This document shows positions 31,500-35,046 of a stretch of 35,046 bases of DNA, in pieces. The notes below the pieces were generated by a model, which saw only the letters and a program-made list of their open reading frames with translations, searched no databases and was not told the origin of the DNA. The DNA comes from Domibacillus aminovorans (GTDB taxonomy: Bacteria > Bacillota > Bacilli > Bacillales > Domibacillaceae). Position 1 is the stretch's first letter, and each line of letters opens with the position of its first letter. Position numbers and translations under genes: made by a program. The stretch lies in the NCBI RefSeq assembly GCF_001643235.1, contig NZ_LQWY01000042.1, forward strand, positions 1-35,046, written 5' to 3'.

Positions 31500-31650
31500 T
31501 GTGGGTTTATAACAAAGTTTGATCAATAGTTTTCCTTCAACCCTTATATAAAAGCAAATCAAAAACCAACATTTTGAAAAAAGAATGATCAAAATATTGG
31601 TTTTCTTTTGTTTAGATAATCTATTTTTGGTTATGTATTTAAGTAGTTTT
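31500..31650 (+). repeat. Transposon left-type end R4
   Basis: Begins TGTGGG at 31500. AAAGTTTGAT is at 31514 (+14) and AAAGAATGAT at 31580 (+80), the R1/R2 spacing. The third site is decayed. The middle site lies inside a long inverted repeat (CCAACATTTTGA/TCAAAATATTGG plus flanking A4/T4). It faces right toward the azoreductase operon. Confidence 0.7.
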
Positions 31651-31736
31651 TGAGGTTTTTAGAGAAGTTCACGTACCATATCCAAAATCGGTCGTTTTTA
31701 GTAAATCATTGCCCAAAAGTAGTGAGATAAGTGAAT

Positions 31737-31777
31737 AAAAAAAGCAGTACCACCGCTATAAAAGTGTTGGTACTGCC
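31737..31777 (-). terminator. Terminator of azoR
   Basis: On the minus strand GGCAGTACCAACAC pairs with GCGGTGGTACTGC around a 7-nt loop, then T7. Confidence 0.85.
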
Positions 31778-31803
31778 ATACAGAGTGACAAGCATTTTGT
31801 TAA

Positions 31804-32430
31804 TTAGAACGTACTTGCTACTTTAACAGCCTTTTCAAGCCCTGCAGCAATAATTTCTTCTGCTTTATCAGGGAATTGGTTGTGACCTTCAATCACTACT
31901 TTCTCCATATCTTTTACACCGAAGAAGTTCATCATACTTGCTACATATTTAACAGCCATTTCTACTTCAGCTTTTGGTCCTTCAGAATATACACCGCCAC
32001 TTGCGTTTAATAATGCTATTTTTTTATTTCCAATAAGACCTACTGGACCTTCTGGCGTATATTTAAATGTTTTTCCCGCGCGGTTTAAGTAATCAATATA
32101 TGTGTGTAGTACAGCTGGGATTGTTAAATTCCATAAAGGGAAACCAAATACAACTTTATCAGCTGCAAGGAATTGATCTAAATATTTATCAGCAACAGCT
32201 ACTGCTTTTGCTTCTTCTGCTGTTAAATCAAATCCTCTACTAGCTTTAAAAGTACCATTAATCATATCTACTCCTACATATGGCAATTCTTCCTTGTATA
32301 AATCAAGTTCTACCACTGTATCATTTGGATGTGATTCTTTATAGCTCGCTAAAAAAGAATCATATAATTTCACACTAACTGCCTGATCTGCTGGGCGATT
32401 GTTTGCTTTTGCAAATAAAACTGTTGTCAT
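31804..32430 (-). CDS. azoR: FMN-dependent NADH-azoreductase
   Basis: 208 residues, the normal length for AzoR flavoproteins. The FMN-binding flavodoxin-like fold is seen in FAKANNRPADQAVSVKLYD, FGFPLWNLTIPAVLHTYIDY and NASGGVYS. It reduces azo compounds and quinones, protecting against thiol-reactive and quinone stress. The AGGAGG site is ideal. It follows two DUF3238 genes on the same strand and is probably in their operon under the divergent MarR regulator, as YodB/MhqR-type MarR proteins control azoreductases in B. subtilis. Confidence 0.92.
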   Translation of the reverse strand: MTTVLFAKANNRPADQAVSVKLYDSFLASYKESHPNDTVVELDLYKEELPYVGVDMINGTFKASRGFDLTAEEAKAVAVADKYLDQFLAADKVVFGFPLWNLTIPAVLHTYIDYLNRAGKTFKYTPEGPVGLIGNKKIALLNASGGVYSEGPKAEVEMAVKYVASMMNFFGVKDMEKVVIEGHNQFPDKAEEIIAAGLEKAVKVASTF

Positions 32431-32502
32431 TTTTTGTTCCTCCTGTTATTCACTCTTATGTTGTTATATATTTATCTACTAAAAAGGGCATTATATTATT
32501 CT

Positions 32503-33087
32503 TTATAATATCTTTTTAAAACTATATTCCATTTCTCCACCTAGAGCTTCAGCTGTATCACCAGTTTCTCTGAAATCATGTGTATGAATTTCTTCAAATG
32601 GACCAAAATTTACTTGCTTATAGAATTCATAACAAGGGAATCCATCATGTGCACCTTGAATATCGACAGTACCATCTTTTTTGACATGTACAGTTAATAG
32701 ATAATCAACGGGAGGTGCATATACATTTAATGGGTTGCTAGCACTAGCACTCATTTGAAATTTGACGTCATCTGACCCCCATACAACATCAGTGCACAAA
32801 ATACCTTCTGTACTAGCTTTTCCTGTTCTTTTATTAACGGAACCATCAGGAGTTGTGATTCTTTCTGTTGTTATTCCAGTATTGGCATATGTGAAAATTT
32901 CTTTTTTATAAAAATCTACAACTACTTCTTGTTCAATTCTGGAACGCATAGCGTTTACAGCATAAGGTGTAAATTCACGTGAGTCACCTTCGAATTGAAT
33001 CATGTTTCCTGTTTGAATATCCTTCTTAGGTTCAGTCCAAGACATTGGAATAAATACACTTGCTCTAACTTTAACGATATTAGTCAT
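32503..33087 (-). CDS. DUF3238 family protein, paralogue B
   Basis: 194 residues, the same length as its neighbour and similar from end to end (TNIVKVRASVFIPMSW; REFTPYAVNAMRSRIEQEV; HDGFPCYEFYKQVNFGPFEE). No signal peptide or TM; beta-rich. DUF3238 function is unknown. The ATG at 33087 follows AGAGGTGTATCTC and aligns with the paralogue's start; the longer open frame upstream is not coding. It lies 72 bp from azoR. Confidence 0.85.
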   Translation of the reverse strand: MTNIVKVRASVFIPMSWTEPKKDIQTGNMIQFEGDSREFTPYAVNAMRSRIEQEVVVDFYKKEIFTYANTGITTERITTPDGSVNKRTGKASTEGILCTDVVWGSDDVKFQMSASASNPLNVYAPPVDYLLTVHVKKDGTVDIQGAHDGFPCYEFYKQVNFGPFEEIHTHDFRETGDTAEALGGEMEYSFKKIL

Positions 33088-33228
33088 GAGATACACCTCT
33101 ATAATTCTTAAATTTATTTTGGGTAATAATATCGACCCATTGAGCAAAATAGGTCGCAATTTCTTTCATATAATTAATTGCTTTCCTTTAATATTTGCTG
33201 CTTGTAATTTTTTATTTAATATTTATAT

Positions 33229-33813
33229 CTAAATCTTCGCTTTAAAACTGTATTCCATTTCTCCAGCTAGTGCTGCTGGGGTGTCACCAGTTTTTCTGAA
33301 ATCATGTGTATGAATTTCTTCAAATGGACCAAAATCTGTTTGCTTATAAAATTCATAACAAGGGAACCCATCATGAGAGCCTTCAATATGCGCAACACCA
33401 CTTTTATTAACACGTATAGTTAATAAATAATCAGCCGCAGGTGCTTTTGTATTTAAAGGATTGCTGGCACTTGCCTTCATTTCAAAAGAAACTTCATCCG
33501 CGCCCCACACAACATTCGTACATACAATGTTTTCTGTACTTGTTTTTCCTTCTTTATAATCAATTGAACCATCTGGATTTGTAACTTTCACAGTTACCAT
33601 ACAAGCGTTTGCATATGTGAAAATTTCTTTTTTATAAAAATCAATAATCACTTCTTGCTCTAATCTTGACCTCGTTGTGTTTACAGCGTATGGTGTAAAT
33701 TCGCGTGCATCACCAGTATATTCAAAGATCCTTCCTGTTGTAGGATCTTTAATAGGTTCCAACCAAGCATACGGTGCAAATACACTTCCTCTAATTTTAA
33801 CGATGTTAGCCAT
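33229..33813 (-). CDS. DUF3238 family protein, paralogue A
   Basis: 194 residues (ANIVKIRGSVFAPYAWLEP; REFTPYAVNTTRSRLEQEV; HDGFPCYEFYKQTDFGPFEE; FRKTGDTPAALAGEMEYSFK). Cytoplasmic by sequence, with an acidic-rich middle. It is a tandem duplicate of the next gene. GGAGGGTTCTC precedes the ATG. First gene after the divergent MarR operator region, so it should be the most directly regulated. Association with azoR suggests a role in the same stress response, which is inference. Confidence 0.85.
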   Translation of the reverse strand: MANIVKIRGSVFAPYAWLEPIKDPTTGRIFEYTGDAREFTPYAVNTTRSRLEQEVIIDFYKKEIFTYANACMVTVKVTNPDGSIDYKEGKTSTENIVCTNVVWGADEVSFEMKASASNPLNTKAPAADYLLTIRVNKSGVAHIEGSHDGFPCYEFYKQTDFGPFEEIHTHDFRKTGDTPAALAGEMEYSFKAKI

Positions 33814-33875
33814 GAGAACCCTCCATAATTTATTAATTCTGTTTAAGTGAATCCTATTTCTTTCATAATCAAATT

Positions 33876-33896
33876 ATAGTCAACTTGATTGACTAT
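33876..33896. promoter_or_regulatory. MarR operator 1
   Basis: A palindrome with perfect 8-bp arms (ATAGTCAA, cttga, TTGACTAT). It lies between a minus-strand TATAAT (for DUF3238) and its poor -35, and overlaps the plus-strand -35 (TTGATT, 33885-33890), so binding would shut both promoters. Confidence 0.75.
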
Positions 33897-33913
33897 GTCG
33901 TGTATAGTACAAT
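33885..33913 (+). promoter_or_regulatory. Promoter of the marR-like gene
   Basis: TTGATT (33885-33890) and TACAAT (33908-33913) are 17 bp apart, located between and overlapping the palindromic operators. Confidence 0.6.
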
Positions 33914-33919
33914 GTATTT

Positions 33920-33950
33920 CAAATAAAGTCAACTTAATTGACTTTATTTG
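33920..33950. promoter_or_regulatory. MarR operator 2
   Basis: Perfect 13-bp arms, CAAATAAAGTCAA and TTGACTTTATTTG, around CTTAA. The inner AGTCAACTTnATTGACT core is the same as in operator 1. It lies downstream of the predicted start of marR transcription, suited to autorepression. Confidence 0.8.
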
Positions 33951-33964
33951 AGGAGGTTTTATGT

Positions 33965-34438
33965 ATGACTCATGAAGTATTTAGTAAATTGGATCTTACA
34001 TCACTTTTATCATTATCCTTTAGTACATCAATTAATGAACTACATGAAAGATTGAGTGAATTGGGATTTGGAGATATTAGACCTGTACATGGTTTTATGT
34101 TTAAATGTATCACCCCCAACGGAGCAACAGGTATAGAACTAGCCGAATATTTAGGAATTACAAAGCAAGCTGTGAGTAAAATGGTGGATTATCTTGAGAA
34201 AAGTGGTTATGTAATGCGCAAAACTCATCCCACTGATAAGAGAGGAAAAATTATTGTTTTGACCGAACGAGGTTGGTTAGTAGTGAAAGCAAAAGAGAAG
34301 ATACTAACTGAGATTGAGCAACGTTGGATTGAAAACATAGGTACCGAACGACTGCAAATGCTCAAAGAAGATTTAACAAAATTAGTTTATGAAGCAAATG
34401 AAGATAAATTACCAACGAGATTAAGACCTGTCTGGTAA
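33965..34438 (+). CDS. MarR family transcriptional regulator
   Basis: 157 residues with the MarR winged helix: GATGIELAEYLGITKQAVSKMVDYLEKSG (recognition helix) and the wing MRKTHPTDKRGKIIVLTERG, flanked by dimerisation helices. The ATG at 33965 is preferred: AGGAGG is 7-8 nt upstream and the ATG at 33961 reads only four codons before a stop. It is divergent from the DUF3238-azoR genes with two shared palindromes. No conserved Cys of the YodB redox type is evident near the N terminus; the only Cys (FKCITPN) is near residue 45. Confidence 0.9.
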   Translation: MTHEVFSKLDLTSLLSLSFSTSINELHERLSELGFGDIRPVHGFMFKCITPNGATGIELAEYLGITKQAVSKMVDYLEKSGYVMRKTHPTDKRGKIIVLTERGWLVVKAKEKILTEIEQRWIENIGTERLQMLKEDLTKLVYEANEDKLPTRLRPVW

Positions 34439-34455
34439 TCATAGAGCTTATAAAA

Positions 34456-34498
34456 GGGACTATTTGTACATTCATCAACATAAAAAATAAATAGTCCC
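34456..34498 (+). terminator. Terminator of the marR-like gene
   Basis: GGGACTATTT and AAATAGTCCC form a perfect 10-bp stem with a long AT-rich loop. The T tail is poor. Confidence 0.6.
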
Positions 34499-34525
34499 CC
34501 TAAACAGTAAAAGTAAGCATTTTTC

Positions 34526-35046
34526 GGTTCTGGTGCAAAAACTTCAAGACAGTTGCAAATCATCTTTAAATCTTGGAAATACTGATACTATTACCCTAAA
34601 AAAGGTGCGTGATCAGTATGGAAAAGCAACATTTATTCAAGTGGAAACATTATCATCATGATATTATTTTACAAACAGTAAGATGGTACCTACGGTACAA
34701 CTTGGGCTTTCGGGATTTGGTGGAATTGATGGAGGAACGGGGCTTATCCATTGCTCATACAACGATCATGCGTTGGGTTCATCAGTATGGTCCTGAACTA
34801 GACAAACGAATCCATCGTCATCTCAAGCAAACCAATGACTCTTGGAGAGTCGATGAAACCTATATCAAAGTAAAAAGTCAATGGATGTACCTGTATCGTG
34901 CTGTTGATTCGAAAGGAAATACCATCGATTTTTACCTAAGCAAAACAAGAAATCACAAGGCTGCAAAGCGGTTCTTCAAGAAAGCTTTGCAGTCTTTTCA
35001 TCATTCTGAGCCTCGTGTCGTGACAGTCGATAAGAATCCGGCTTAC
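34526..35046 (+). mobile_element. IS6-family insertion sequence (left part)
   Basis: The left inverted repeat GGTTCTGGTGCAAAAACTT at 34526 is close to the GGTTCTGTTGCAAAGTTT ends of IS240/IS26-like elements. The transposase follows and runs off the window. Confidence 0.85.
34618..35046 (+). CDS. IS6-family transposase, 3' end outside window
   Basis: 143 residues visible of a usual 220-240. N-terminal zinc/HTH part (KWKHYHHDIILQTVRWYLRY, ELMEERGLSIAHTTIMRWVH), then the DDE domain with the first Asp in WRVDETYIK and the second in TVDKNPAY; the Glu lies beyond the window. AAGGTG precedes the ATG. It catalyses copy-in/cointegrate movement typical of IS6, which often bounds accessory regions on plasmids. 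Confidence 0.92.
   Translation, partial: MEKQHLFKWKHYHHDIILQTVRWYLRYNLGFRDLVELMEERGLSIAHTTIMRWVHQYGPELDKRIHRHLKQTNDSWRVDETYIKVKSQWMYLYRAVDSKGNTIDFYLSKTRNHKAAKRFFKKALQSFHHSEPRVVTVDKNPAY

Noticed and set aside
18286-31650. Matching 5-bp target duplications for the transposon-like units
   Set aside because: Compared by eye for R1-R4 against F1-F7 (for example CATTA, CAATT, TCTGC, TTTAG on the left; GTTGG, ACTCC, TTAGT, CTTTC, GTTTT, ATATG on the right). None match, so no complete recent insertion is claimed.

Overview
The window is a low-G+C Firmicute accessory region. Ribosome binding sites are strong AGGAGG-type, TTG and GTG starts are frequent, and the protein families (UvrX/YolD, an Rtp-like protein, DUF3238, MepB, TipAS-type MerR, azoreductase) are typical of Bacillus sensu lato. 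Several 3'-UTR motifs ending in CTGCCC look like those of the B. cereus group, and Priestia is also possible. The many truncated genes, transposon ends and an IS6-family copy at the right edge suggest a plasmid or genomic island. No replication gene is visible.

Region 1 (1-4.9 kb): a relic of a uvrX gene, then a very large hybrid sensor kinase (7TMR-DISM sensor, HisKA kinase, receiver, second LytS-type kinase). It is divergent from a receiver/winged-helix/BTAD response regulator. A short leader ORF overlaps the kinase start.

Region 2 (5.0-12.3 kb, minus strand): a tightly coupled four-gene operon encodes a degenerate GGDEF-receiver protein, a membrane-anchored HEAT-repeat protein, a processive family-2 glycosyltransferase and a membrane-anchored TIM-barrel glycosidase. 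It is probably an exopolysaccharide synthesis/secretion unit controlled by a c-di-GMP-type receptor. A lone PAS protein lies upstream.

Region 3 (12.4-15.5 kb): yolD-uvrX (Y-family polymerase) behind LexA/DinR-type boxes, divergent from a close homologue of the B. subtilis replication terminator protein Rtp. A truncated DUF3916 gene and a GNAT acetyltransferase follow.

Region 4 (15.6-31.8 kb): a mosaic of one- to three-gene cassettes (MerR-TipAS, VOC, TetR/SDR, SDR, membrane proteins, MerR plus DUF1295, methyltransferase, MepB, lipoproteins, TauE) mixed with fragments of IS1182, a serine recombinase, Tn554 TnpB/TnpC and a tyrosine integrase. The most striking feature is a set of repeated ends. 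Left-type ends begin TGT and carry AAAGTTTGAT-like sites at +14, +80 and +135. Right-type ends carry two to four of the same sites in exact 20-bp tandem and end in ACA 14 bp after the last site. This asymmetric layout is that of Tn7/TnsB-type transposon ends. No TnsABC-type gene is present here, so these look like non-autonomous or decayed cargo units. Two tandem paralogous small-RNA-like genes lie at 28.1 and 28.5 kb.

Region 5 (31.5-35.0 kb): a left-type transposon end, then a probable MarR-controlled operon of two DUF3238 paralogues and an FMN-dependent azoreductase. Two palindromic operators lie in the divergent promoter region. The window ends inside an IS6-family transposase.
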